From IMG/VR virus record IMGVR_UViG_3300047548_000676, positions 1 to 43,630 of that record: a stretch of DNA of 43,630 bases, one strand, 5' to 3'. The notes beneath the pieces are model-generated. The model made no database searches and was not told where the DNA came from. It saw only the letters and a list, made by a program, of their open reading frames with translations. Below, in pieces: positions 25,543 through 31,738 of the stretch. Both the position numbers and the translations under genes were made by a program. Source of the DNA: a virus. The first letter of the stretch is position 1; every line of letters starts with the position of its first letter.

Positions 25543-25830
25543 GGCGCCCAAGAGGTGGTTGATGGCGGCGTCCGGGTCGCCTTCGTCGCCGCAGGTGTAG
25601 CAATCGACGCTGATATACCCGTATTCCGGATAAGTGTGCAACGTGAAATGGCTTTCGGCAAGTATCCAGACTGCGGTTGTCCCGTGCGGCTCGAACCGCT
25701 TGGTTGTGCACGCGACGACCGTCATCTTGCTGTGCCGGATGGCCCGCTCACACGCATTCAAGACGGCATCGTCGCCGGGGTAGGCGCGCAGCAATGCGTC
25801 AGCGTAAACGTGGCGGCCTGCGTAGTTCAT
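25363..25830 (-). CDS. speD: S-adenosylmethionine decarboxylase proenzyme (SpeD-like)
   Basis: 155 aa; residues 1-~105 align with bacterial class 1B SpeD: GRHVYAD at the N-terminus, AESHFTLHTYPEYGYISVDC, then YTCG. The self-cleaving/pyruvoyl Ser60 (E-S-H), His65 and Cys80 keep the exact 5- and 15-residue spacing of characterised enzymes. It would convert SAM to decarboxylated SAM, the aminopropyl donor. No spermidine synthase is in the window. Start overlaps the upstream ParB/methyltransferase stop (ATGA), so the two are co-translated. The last ~50 residues leave the SpeD domain and are encoded antisense to the neighbouring plus-strand gene. A pyruvoyl amino-acid decarboxylase activity is the main alternative. 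Confidence 0.9.
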   Translation of the reverse strand: MNYAGRHVYADALLRAYPGDDAVLNACERAIRHSKMTVVACTTKRFEPHGTTAVWILAESHFTLHTYPEYGYISVDCYTCGDEGDPDAAINHLLGALDASSCSIGALRRGRLPVGGHQCATAPQHISLDRPAQPDSPARVGDGGMGIKNVGAVNA

Positions 25831-27275
25831 TTGTCGTCCTCGCGGTCGGGGTGCATGAAAGCCAGAACGTCCTCGGCCTCCACCTCGCCGAAGTTGCTGG
25901 GGATGGTTTTCGGGTCGCCTTTGTAGAAGACCAGAATGTCGTCGTGAAGCCGGATTGTCCTGGCGCGCTCGGCAAGGTCGAAGCCTTCTGTCGCCAGTAT
26001 TTCGTCGCCGAACTCCCCGCCCTTAAAAAACACCATCACCTCTTGGTGCGTCCGGGCCACCTTCCGGTTTTTCATGTAGTTGCCGGCCCGCATGCTGGCG
26101 CTGCCGACCGCGTTAAGCAGGATGATTTCGTTGTAAATATGCAACCCGTTGCGGCGCATGATGCTTCGTATGTCGCCGCAAATGTCCTGATAGAAGCCGC
26201 GCCGGTCGCGCACGTTGCTCATCACCACCACTGCGAACCTGTTTGGCTTGAGCGCCTTGGCGGCTCCCGTGAACGCCGTGTCAAGAATCTTTAGGAAATC
26301 GGAGTAGCTGCCTTGGTTGCTGGCGTCCCGTGGGTCGCTGCTGTAGACCTCCAAGTCGAAATAGGGTGGGCAACTGAAAAACAGGTCTTGGCTGTTGGGG
26401 GCGAAATGAAGGCCCGCGTTCTGCCCGTCGTCGTTGATGTAATGGGCCGGCAACTTCGCGTCTTGCACACGCTTGTTGTTGAGTGCTGCTTGCTCTTTTC
26501 GCAGTTCGATGCCTGCGAACTGTCGCCCCAGCATCCCGGCCACAAAACCGAACACTGTGTCGCCCGCGAATGTGTCGAACGCCCTTCCCCCCTTTGGGCT
26601 GAACCAACGAACCACGACCTCGGCCATGACGGGATCGAGAATGCTGACCGTTCCGATTTCGGCCATCTTCTGGCTGGCTTCGGTGTTGCCGGCCTTGAAT
26701 AGCGTTTCCTCGCGGCTTTCCCCGTTGTCGCCGATGACCTCCAGCCATTTGCGCTTTCGCTCTTGCCAGTAGCCCTGGCGGGTATCGAAAACGCTGAAAG
26801 GTGGAATGCCGAACCTTTCGCCCAAGAAGCCGGGCATATCCGGGCCGTCGTCATCGCCTTCTTTGACCTCTGGCATCAGATCGGCAAGCTCGTCATCGGT
26901 GAAGCCCAGCAAGGCAAGGTCGAAACCATCCTCGGCCAGGGTTTGAATTTCGACGGCCAACATTTCCTCGTCCCACCCTGCGTTCAGTGCCAGGCGGTTG
27001 TCAGCGATCACATAGGCCCGCCGCTGCGCGTCCGTCAGCCCGTGCAGGGTGATGGTGGGCACCTCGGGCAGCTTCAACTGCTGCGACGCCAGGACGCGCC
27101 CGTGGCCCGCGATGATCGTGCCCTCCTCGTCCACCAGGACGGGGTTGGTGAATCCGAACTCTCGGATGCTGGCCGCAATCTGGGCGACCTGTTCCGCGCT
27201 GTGGGTGCGGCTGTTCCGGGCATACGGGATCAGCTCGTCCGTTCGCAGGTAGGTGATTTTCAGGGGGTTGGTCAT
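25827..27275 (-). CDS. ParB-N / DNA methyltransferase-fold protein (482 aa)
   Basis: Start at the ATG at 27275 with GAGGAATCC upstream. Residues ~5-130: ParB/sulfiredoxin-like domain (TDELIPYARNSRTHS, GHGR at 57-60, VIADNRLALNAGWDEE). Residues ~210-470: DNA-modification methyltransferase fold with motif I variant FDTFAGDTVFG (233-243), the acidic motif II FAGIEL (E257) and motif IV SCPPYF (301-306), then VVMSNVRDRRGFYQD and a THQEVMVFFKG strand. Motif IV SxPPY is typical of amino-group (N4/N6) base modifiers. It is first in the minus-strand late direction and is coupled to speD. It probably modifies phage DNA; whether it uses SAM or decarboxylated SAM is open. Confidence 0.88.
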   Translation of the reverse strand: MTNPLKITYLRTDELIPYARNSRTHSAEQVAQIAASIREFGFTNPVLVDEEGTIIAGHGRVLASQQLKLPEVPTITLHGLTDAQRRAYVIADNRLALNAGWDEEMLAVEIQTLAEDGFDLALLGFTDDELADLMPEVKEGDDDGPDMPGFLGERFGIPPFSVFDTRQGYWQERKRKWLEVIGDNGESREETLFKAGNTEASQKMAEIGTVSILDPVMAEVVVRWFSPKGGRAFDTFAGDTVFGFVAGMLGRQFAGIELRKEQAALNNKRVQDAKLPAHYINDDGQNAGLHFAPNSQDLFFSCPPYFDLEVYSSDPRDASNQGSYSDFLKILDTAFTGAAKALKPNRFAVVVMSNVRDRRGFYQDICGDIRSIMRRNGLHIYNEIILLNAVGSASMRAGNYMKNRKVARTHQEVMVFFKGGEFGDEILATEGFDLAERARTIRLHDDILVFYKGDPKTIPSNFGEVEAEDVLAFMHPDREDDK

Positions 27276-27363
27276 GGATTCCTCGCAGGTAGCTTTTCGC
27301 CGGCCCCTATTTTGCGGCAGATGTTGCGTTGCCGCAGCCGTCACTGCGAACATTTCACAGCGC

Positions 27364-27389
27364 CACCGCCCTGCGCTCCGGTGTTTTTT
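27364..27389 (+). terminator. Candidate plus-strand terminator
   Basis: CACCG and CGGTG (27364-27368, 27379-27383) flank a 10-base loop and are followed by six T. It would stop rightward antisense transcription coming across the methyltransferase gene from the promoter at 25212. The stem is only 5 bp, so this is tentative. Confidence 0.4.
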
Positions 27390-27397
27390 GCGTTGGC

Positions 27398-27417
27398 ATG
27401 TTGTTCTTGTGCAACAT
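27398..27417. promoter_or_regulatory. Inverted repeat in the divergent late/early intergenic region
   Basis: ATGTTG-N8-CAACAT, perfect 6-bp arms, located between the divergent starts of the ParB/methyltransferase gene (minus) and the 107-aa gene (plus). It could be a binding site for a late activator or for the repressor's partner. No second copy seen, so function is open. Confidence 0.4.
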
Positions 27418-27423
27418 ACCCGC

Positions 27424-27452
27424 TTGGCGTACTGCTACCCCCGTGGTATCAT
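27424..27452 (+). promoter_or_regulatory. Early promoter with repressor-type dyad (site 2)
   Basis: TTGGCG (27424-27429), 17 bp, TATCAT (27447-27452). The dyad TGCTACC-CCCGT-GGTATCA (27433-27451) has one mismatch to the consensus and sits at exactly the same offset to -35 and -10 as at site 1. It precedes the leftmost genes of the early plus-strand run (27487 onward). Confidence 0.72.
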
Positions 27453-27486
27453 TTGCACCATCAACAAACCGAACAGGAGAAACACC

Positions 27487-27810
27487 ATGACCAAGTTCAA
27501 CAAGCATAACGTCACCAACGGCACCATCAAAGCCCGCGTGCATTACAGCCTCGACAACCGTTGGGATGGCCGGAAGTGCGTGACCTTGTATGCCAAGGAC
27601 TACAGCGACGAACTGGGGGCAATTTTTAGTGGTGGCGAATACAAAAACGACACCGACTGCATGACTGACTATTTTGAAAAGGGCCGTGTAGTGCTGTTTG
27701 AAGATCACCCGCTTTATGCAGCTGCCCGTGAACGTGCTGAATCAAACGAAGCGGAACGCATCGCCAAGGAAGCGATCAGGCGTGCCAACTGGGCTGGAGT
27801 TGCGGCCTGA
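27487..27810 (+). CDS. Conserved phage hypothetical protein (107 aa)
   Basis: The ATG at 27487 follows AACAGGAGAAACACC, a strong ribosome site; the longer in-frame extension overlaps promoter 27424 and is rejected. MTKFNKHNVTNGTIKARVHY ... DYFEKGRVVLFEDHPLYAAA is a phage protein of unknown function that I recognise only as recurrent in betaproteobacterial phages. N-terminal part is mixed beta, C-terminal part charged helix. First gene behind the dyad promoter, so probably repressor-controlled. Confidence 0.78.
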   Translation: MTKFNKHNVTNGTIKARVHYSLDNRWDGRKCVTLYAKDYSDELGAIFSGGEYKNDTDCMTDYFEKGRVVLFEDHPLYAAARERAESNEAERIAKEAIRRANWAGVAA

Positions 27811-27876
27811 CAGCACCAGCAGGAGGGCCACGGGTTGGCTTTCTTGCGGGGATTGTCCCGATTACAGGAGCACACG

Positions 27877-28059
27877 ATGAAACCCTCGCACATTCAGACC
27901 CCCCGCACCTTGGCGGACTGCACCTTCACATACGGCTACGCCAGCGTGCGGCCCATGGCCCACCGCGAGCCGACCTGGGAAAAGGTCGGCGGCGTTTTGC
28001 TTGCCACGGTGATCGGTGTCGGCTTGGCCGCGCTGCTGGTCGCCTGGTGGAGCAGCTGA
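27877..28059 (+). CDS. Small single-span membrane protein (60 aa)
   Basis: The ATG at 27877 has ACAGGAG upstream. MKPSHIQTPRTLADCTFTYG is a soluble N-terminus; residues ~36-58 (VGGVLLATVIGVGLAALLVA) are a clear transmembrane helix. It starts the run of tiny early genes. No function known; small phage membrane proteins often affect host envelope or superinfection. Confidence 0.65.
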   Translation: MKPSHIQTPRTLADCTFTYGYASVRPMAHREPTWEKVGGVLLATVIGVGLAALLVAWWSS

Positions 28060-28061
28060 CC

Positions 28062-28166
28062 ATGTGGCCATTCCCGCCCCCGACTGGCCCTGTGCCGTGG
28101 ACGCCTGCCCAGGAACGCGCCTACCAGCGCAAGCGCCTGGATGACGCCGACCCGGCGCCATTTTGA
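28062..28166 (+). CDS. Tiny proline-rich protein (34 aa)
   Basis: MWPFPPPTGPVPWTPAQERA continues to an acidic end and TGA. It begins 2 bp after the preceding stop and is followed 9 bp later by another small gene, as in a packed operon. Pro/Trp-rich start and no domain. Coding is plausible from gene packing but not proven. Confidence 0.5.
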   Translation: MWPFPPPTGPVPWTPAQERAYQRKRLDDADPAPF

Positions 28167-28175
28167 GGACGCCCC

Positions 28176-28304
28176 ATGAGACACGACATTTTTGATTTCC
28201 ACGCCGAGGGCATGACACCCGGCGACCGCGCTTGGCGCGTGATCTTCCTGCTGGCCGTGATCGCGGCCTGCGCCTATGACCTGTTCGTCGGGAGGCCAGG
28301 ATGA
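28176..28304 (+). CDS. Small single-span membrane protein (42 aa)
   Basis: MRHDIFDFHAEGMTPGDRAW followed by a hydrophobic helix (VIFLLAVIAACAYDLFV) and a short basic end. Its stop overlaps the next start (ATGA, 28301-28304), which supports it being a real translated gene. GAGGAC lies upstream of the ATG. Confidence 0.62.
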   Translation: MRHDIFDFHAEGMTPGDRAWRVIFLLAVIAACAYDLFVGRPG

Positions 28305-28963
28305 GCGCATACCAATGCAGCGAAGAGCGCGTACTTAAAGACCTGGCCAGCCACGAAATGCAGGTCATCCGTGATGAGGGCGTTCACCGTCATATCCGCT
28401 TCAAACGGCCCGACAGCGGCAGCTACTGGTTCGACCTAATCACATGGCCGGGCACGCTGTGCATCGACGGCGACTGCGGCACCTATGTGTTTCGCCGCCT
28501 GGACGACATGTTTGAGTTCTTCCGCACCGACCGCGAGTACCTCGAACGCAAAGGTTGCCAGCTCGCTATCAACCCGGGTTACTGGGGCGAGAAGCTGCAA
28601 TCGATCTCGAAGTTTGGGGAGGGCTTCAAAGAGTTCAGCGAGCAGCGCTTTCGCGACGCCGTGAAAGAAGAGTTCGATGCATGGGTTGAATCGGATGATC
28701 CAACCGATGATGCCAAGGCCGCGCTATGGGAAGAGCTGGAGGACCGCGTGTTGTCTTGCGCAAGCGACGGTCATATCCGGGCTGTCGACGCCGCAATCGC
28801 TTTTGAGCCGGACGACGGCGAGGTGATGTTTGAAATGCGCGACTTCTGGGAACACCGCCTTGAGGACTACACCTTCCATTTCATCTGGTGCTGCTACGCC
28901 ATCGCATGGGGAATCAAGAAGTACGACGAAGTCATGCAACTCGCACTGAAGGAGGCCGCATGA
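28301..28963 (+). CDS. Conserved phage early protein (220 aa)
   Basis: MSAYQCSEERVLKDLASHEM ... PDSGSYWFDLITWPGTLCID ... CGTYVFRRLDDMFEFFR, then a long acidic helical C-terminus ending MQLALKEAA. I recognise it as a recurrent phage early protein of unknown function. It is soluble and acidic (many Asp/Glu). Coupled on both sides by ATGA overlaps, so it is part of one early operon. No catalytic motif visible. Confidence 0.8.
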   Translation: MSAYQCSEERVLKDLASHEMQVIRDEGVHRHIRFKRPDSGSYWFDLITWPGTLCIDGDCGTYVFRRLDDMFEFFRTDREYLERKGCQLAINPGYWGEKLQSISKFGEGFKEFSEQRFRDAVKEEFDAWVESDDPTDDAKAALWEELEDRVLSCASDGHIRAVDAAIAFEPDDGEVMFEMRDFWEHRLEDYTFHFIWCCYAIAWGIKKYDEVMQLALKEAA

Positions 28964-29259
28964 GCAACCTGCACCCCGTCATGGCCAAAGCCCTCAAGCC
29001 GTTCGCGCCCAAGTCCTACCTGGCCGAGGTTCCGCACCGAATCCAAGGCATCCCCTGCCTGATCGGCGTCACGTACTACGAGTGCGTCCGGGGCAGCTAC
29101 TCGCGCAACGCCGCCAGCGACCTGGACTTTTACGGCTACAGCGAAAGCGAGTGGGAGGTGTTAGACCAGCGTGGCCGGCCCGCCCCCTGGCTCGAACGCA
29201 AGCTGACCGACGACGACCGCAGCGACATCGAAGCTGCAATTGCCAAACACATGGAGTGA
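28960..29259 (+). CDS. Hypothetical early protein (99 aa)
   Basis: The start at 28960 overlaps the previous stop (ATGA) and has GGAGG upstream. MSNLHPVMAKALKPFAPKSY ... GSYSRNAASDLDFYGYSESE ... AIAKHME; a small alpha/beta protein without recognised domain. Gene packing and ribosome site support it. Confidence 0.75.
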   Translation: MSNLHPVMAKALKPFAPKSYLAEVPHRIQGIPCLIGVTYYECVRGSYSRNAASDLDFYGYSESEWEVLDQRGRPAPWLERKLTDDDRSDIEAAIAKHME

Positions 29260-29264
29260 CCAAC

Positions 29265-29618
29265 ATGGGACGACAACATAGCCCCACCACAATCGCCGTG
29301 CTGAACCTGATGCACAAGCGCGGCAGCATGAACTACTTGGAAATTGAACGGGGCTTGGGCATCGCCAACGCCCTGAATCGGATCAGCCACCTGCGGGCAG
29401 ACGGCTACATCAAGGCGCTGCCCAAGGAGCGCGGACAACTCAAGCGGTACGTGCTGACGGCGGCTGGCGCCAGTGTGATCGGCCAGCACCTGCAGGAGCA
29501 GCAAAGCCTGTCCCGCAGCGTGATGACCTTCCCTGTCTGGACGCCCCCGGCCTTCAGCTGCCCGCGCCCTGGCGCGATGCAGGCGTTCCTGCTGCCGAGC
29601 CGTGGCTTCAGCGCATAA
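29265..29618 (+). CDS. Winged-helix DNA-binding protein (117 aa)
   Basis: MGRQHSPTTIAVLNLMHKRG then NYLEIERGLGIANALNRISH-type helix-turn-helix and a wing (LRADGYIKALPKERGQLKRY). The C-terminal ~40 residues are low complexity. Probably a small transcription regulator of early genes. It ends 11 bp inside the oppositely oriented small gene 29608-29769, a tail-to-tail overlap. Confidence 0.72.
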   Translation: MGRQHSPTTIAVLNLMHKRGSMNYLEIERGLGIANALNRISHLRADGYIKALPKERGQLKRYVLTAAGASVIGQHLQEQQSLSRSVMTFPVWTPPAFSCPRPGAMQAFLLPSRGFSA

Positions 29619-29769
29619 GCCCCTGCAGCACCCGCAAAACATCCAGCACGGCCTGCCGGTCTTTCACCGGCACGGCCTGCAACAGCGCAGCAAACTGGTA
29701 TTCCACATCCGGCAAGTCGGTAATCTGGTCATCGGCTTGCTGCTCTGGTGCGTCTGGGCCTTGCGTCAC
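29608..29769 (-). CDS. Small protein downstream of the repressor (53 aa)
   Basis: Start chosen at GTG 29769 because GAGGGAGAAA precedes it; a longer start at TTG 29799 is possible. Product MTQGPDAPEQQADDQITDLP then a helix EYQFAALLQAVPVKDRQAVL. It overlaps the repressor 3' end by 41 bp and is co-transcribed with it. The composition is protein-like and nothing else encodes this stretch. Possibly an accessory to the repressor. Confidence 0.5.
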   Translation of the reverse strand: MTQGPDAPEQQADDQITDLPDVEYQFAALLQAVPVKDRQAVLDVLRVLQGLMR

Positions 29770-30175
29770 TTTCTCCCTCGGGCATGGTGGCCGCGCCAAT
29801 CATTCGGTCGCTCATGTAGCGCAGTAAAACTGCCTGCGCCTCGACCGGTGACTCGCGGAACAGTTTGAGTGCCAGCTCCAGGTACTCGCGTTCTGCCCGA
29901 GTGCCCGGCGCTGGGCCGCCCAAGTGGTCCTGGTCCATCCACCCGTGTGGAAGCCTGAAGGCTTCTTCCATCCTGCGGCAGGAATCTGCGCCCAGGTGCT
30001 TGCGCCCGTTGTTGACGTGCGACAGATACCTGGGACTGATGCCCGTGTGCTCGCCAAAGCGGTTCAGCAGCCCTCGCTCTGGCTCGCCACGGTCAAGCGC
30101 CCTGGTGCGGAACTGCTGAACCAGGGTCTTGTAGTTGCGCATTCGGATTTCGTTGATGTCCACGCTGGCGCTCAC
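29729..30175 (-). CDS. Phage repressor-like HTH protein (148 aa)
   Basis: The protein has a DNA-binding region at residues ~30-75 (LNRFGEHTGISPRYLSHVNN followed by GRKHLGADSCRRMEEAFRLP), an XRE-like helix-turn-helix, and a helical C-terminus without a self-cleaving peptidase domain. So it would not be RecA-cleaved like lambda CI. It is divergent from the Cro-like gene, as in a lambda-type switch. The start is GTG at 30175 with no clear SD; GTG at codon 5 or ATG at codon 12 are alternatives, and leaderless translation is possible. It is the best candidate to bind the early-promoter dyads. Confidence 0.8.
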   Translation of the reverse strand: MSASVDINEIRMRNYKTLVQQFRTRALDRGEPERGLLNRFGEHTGISPRYLSHVNNGRKHLGADSCRRMEEAFRLPHGWMDQDHLGGPAPGTRAEREYLELALKLFRESPVEAQAVLLRYMSDRMIGAATMPEGESDARPRRTRAASR

Positions 30176-30205
30176 GGCTATCCGCAGATAGCCGTCAAGG
30201 TAGCA
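30176..30205 (-). promoter_or_regulatory. Putative autoregulatory operator at the repressor start
   Basis: A perfect palindrome GGCTATC-CGCA-GATAGCC (30176-30193) touches the repressor start codon. Overlapping it, the minus strand reads TGCTACC-TTGAC-GGCTATC (30205-30187), a perfect left half-site of the early dyad with a degenerate right half. The position fits negative autoregulation of the repressor. Inference from pattern only. Confidence 0.5.
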
Positions 30206-30330
30206 CAGTAACCCACCTGGAAGCTAGCGGCCCGGATGAAATCACAGAGCCAACTTGTACCGGCAGTGGACAGCGCAGCCGCCCGACGAATGGACTCGTT
30301 TTCTACAATAAGTTACGGACCACTGCCCAC

Positions 30331-30369
30331 TTGTGCGGCATGAAATCAACGGCTACCATACGGGTCACT
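30331..30369 (+). promoter_or_regulatory. Promoter of the Cro-like gene with repressor-type dyad (site 3)
   Basis: TTGTGC (30331-30336), 17 bp, TACCAT (30354-30359). The dyad GGCTACC-ATACG-GGTCACT (30351-30369) covers -10 and the start site, so a bound repressor would block the Cro-like gene. The rest of the 238-bp divergent region (30176-30413) holds a good -10-like TACAAT (30304-30309) without a clear -35, and an 8-bp inverted repeat GGCAGTGG/CCACTGCC (30262-30269, 30320-30327). Confidence 0.6.
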
Positions 30370-30413
30370 TGAATACCTGATTGACAGCATTACCGGCAAG
30401 GAAACACAGCAAC

Positions 30414-30740
30414 ATGAAACGCAAGCCCCTGAACCTCCGCGAGTATTGGGACGCGGTGGGTACCGACAACATCAAGAAGATCGTGGAAGAGCTGGGTAGC
30501 TCGCTGGCCTACTTCCGCATGATGCGCTACGGCATCAAGCGCCCCAGCGGCCCCCAGGCGCTGCGCATCATTGACCTGGCCCGCAAGCACACGGCGCCGT
30601 ATGAGCCGGACTTGGCGCTGCTGCTGCAGGGTGTGCCACGCGCCGGTCGCAATCCGGCCCAGCCGCTACCCCCGGCTACCGAGTTTGTCCGCGCCCGCAA
30701 GCGAATGCTGAAGAAGGACGCGGAGCCGGCAGAGGCGTGA
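30414..30740 (+). CDS. Cro-like early regulator (108 aa)
   Basis: The ATG at 30414 has AAGGAAAC upstream; an upstream in-frame start has none. MKRKPLNLREYWDAVGTDNI then KKIVEELGSSLAYFRMMRYG and SGPQALRIIDLARKHT, a Cro/CI-type small HTH pattern. The C-terminus is basic (RARKRMLKKD). Divergent from the repressor, with the dyad covering its promoter, so it is the likely lytic switch partner. Confidence 0.75.
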   Translation: MKRKPLNLREYWDAVGTDNIKKIVEELGSSLAYFRMMRYGIKRPSGPQALRIIDLARKHTAPYEPDLALLLQGVPRAGRNPAQPLPPATEFVRARKRMLKKDAEPAEA

Positions 30741-30768
30741 TTCTTGAGTGACATGTGGGGACTTTGCT

Positions 30769-30796
30769 TTGTGCTACCCCATGGGTCGCTTATGAT
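30769..30796 (+). promoter_or_regulatory. Early promoter with repressor-type dyad in front of the c4-like RNA (site 4)
   Basis: TTGTGC (30769-30774), 16 bp, TATGAT (30791-30796). The dyad TGCTACC-CCATG-GGTCGCT lies at 30772-30790, directly between the two boxes. Transcription would start near 30803 at the first base of the structured leader. Dyad right half is weaker than at site 1. Confidence 0.68.
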
Positions 30797-30802
30797 GGTG
30801 CC

Positions 30803-30888
30803 ATCGCTTGGCGGCGATGTTGAAGTAAGCCCTAGCCGGGACTCTGCAGGTTACTTCCCTGTCCGCCAACGCCAGCGCAATGCTGGCG
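30803..30888 (+). ncRNA. c4-like antisense RNA leader
   Basis: Nested stems: TTGGCGG/CCGCCAA (30808-30814, 30863-30869), GAAGTAA/TTACTTC (30822-30828, 30851-30857) and a 3' hairpin CGCCAGC-GCAAT-GCTGGCG (30870-30888). The central loop exposes GCCCTAG (30829-30835) and GGACTCT (30839-30845). These are complementary to CTAGGGC (30899-30905) and AGAGTCT (30889-30895) just downstream, before the replication gene. This is the layout of phage P1/P7 c4 RNA, whose two loop segments pair with the leader of the next gene. Matching to the c4 family is from memory of its architecture. Confidence 0.68.
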
Positions 30889-30910
30889 AGAGTCTCGACT
30901 AGGGCTTTTT
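30889..30910 (+). terminator. Attenuator/terminator and c4-type target site
   Basis: The 3' arm ending CTAGGGC is followed by TTTTT (30906-30910). If the leader arm 30829-30845 pairs here instead of staying in the c4 fold, a rho-independent terminator forms in front of the replication gene. The two folds exclude each other, so the site can act in cis (attenuation) or in trans (antisense pairing). Confidence 0.6.
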
Positions 30911-30925
30911 GTTTGGAAGAAAGCC

Positions 30926-31738
30926 GTGCACTACTACCCCCACCACATCGGGGATTTCACGCGAGAGACAGCGCAGCTGACTGACAGGCAGGCCATGTCC
31001 TACCTGCGGCTGATCTGGCTCTACTACGAAACCGAAACCCCCCTGCCAGACCGGCCCGACCTGCTCGCCTTCAAGATTGGAGGAGACGAGAAGGAGGTCG
31101 CTTTGATCCTCGAGTCGTACTTCAAGCGCGACGGTGACCAGTGGCGACACACCCGATGCGACAAGGAAATCCATACCTACCATCGGCGCTCAGAATCGGC
31201 CAGAAACGGCGCAAAGGTGAGGTGGAGCAATGCCGGAGCAATGCCGCAGCATAGCCAAAGCAGTGCGGACGCACCGAAAAGTGATGCTAACCAAGAACCA
31301 AGAACCAAGAACCAAGAACCACCAGTGAAACAGAGAGAGCGCACGCCTACCGGCTCGCGCCTTCCTGCCGACTGGTCACTGCCTGACGATTGGGCTGAAT
31401 GGGCACGGCAAGAGCGTCCCGACCTGATCCCTCAGCAGACAGCTCAACGTTTTGCCGACTACTGGCATGGCGTAGCCGGAGCCAAGGGCCGCAAAGCAGA
31501 CTGGCTGGCAACTTGGAGAAATTGGGTTCGTGGTGAGCGTGCAACAAACACGTCCAGGACGGCTACCCCAAAGGTCGCCATGCCCATGACCTTTGCCGAA
31601 CGCGACGAACAGGCGCGGCGCAAACGCTGGGAGGAAATGACCGGGCGCAAGTGGCCCGAGTCTGGCCAGCCAGAAACCATCGACATCACCCCAGACGTTT
31701 TGAGGATCGACCATGAGCCTGCCAGCCAAAGCGATTGA
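30926..31738 (+). CDS. Phage replication protein with DUF1376 domain (O-like)
   Basis: 270 aa from GTG 30926 (GGAAGAAAG upstream). Residues ~1-95 match DUF1376 (YYPHHIGDFTRETAQLTDRQ ... AMSYLRLIWLYYETETPLPD), found at the N-terminus of phage replication initiators. The middle is a low-complexity linker (NQEPRTKNQEP) encoded by 7-bp DNA repeats. The C-terminal part (LPADWSLPDDWAEWARQERP ... KADWLATWRNWVRGE) is the usual DNA-binding/initiator end. Followed with overlap by a second replication-type gene. Expression is likely controlled by the leader RNA upstream. Confidence 0.85.
   Translation: MHYYPHHIGDFTRETAQLTDRQAMSYLRLIWLYYETETPLPDRPDLLAFKIGGDEKEVALILESYFKRDGDQWRHTRCDKEIHTYHRRSESARNGAKVRWSNAGAMPQHSQSSADAPKSDANQEPRTKNQEPPVKQRERTPTGSRLPADWSLPDDWAEWARQERPDLIPQQTAQRFADYWHGVAGAKGRKADWLATWRNWVRGERATNTSRTATPKVAMPMTFAERDEQARRKRWEEMTGRKWPESGQPETIDITPDVLRIDHEPASQSD
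31289..31320. repeat. 7-bp tandem repeats, possible replication origin iterons
   Basis: aaccaag is repeated four times head to tail plus aacc. It lies inside the replication initiator gene, the place where lambdoid phages keep their origin. The repeat also encodes the NQEPRTK linker. Origin function is inferred; the AT content is locally raised. Confidence 0.6.

Noticed and set aside
25363-25830. SpeD as part of a complete spermidine pathway
   Set aside because: No SpeE, arginine/ornithine decarboxylase or agmatinase gene was found in the window.
25827-27275. The ParB-like domain as evidence for plasmid partition
   Set aside because: No ParA, no parS-like array, and the ParB-N domain is fused to a methyltransferase, a known DNA-modification arrangement.
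30281-30333. Divergent sigma-70 promoter around TACAAT/TATTGT at 30304-30310
   Set aside because: Good -10-like boxes on both strands, but no acceptable -35 on either strand; listed only in the description of the switch region.
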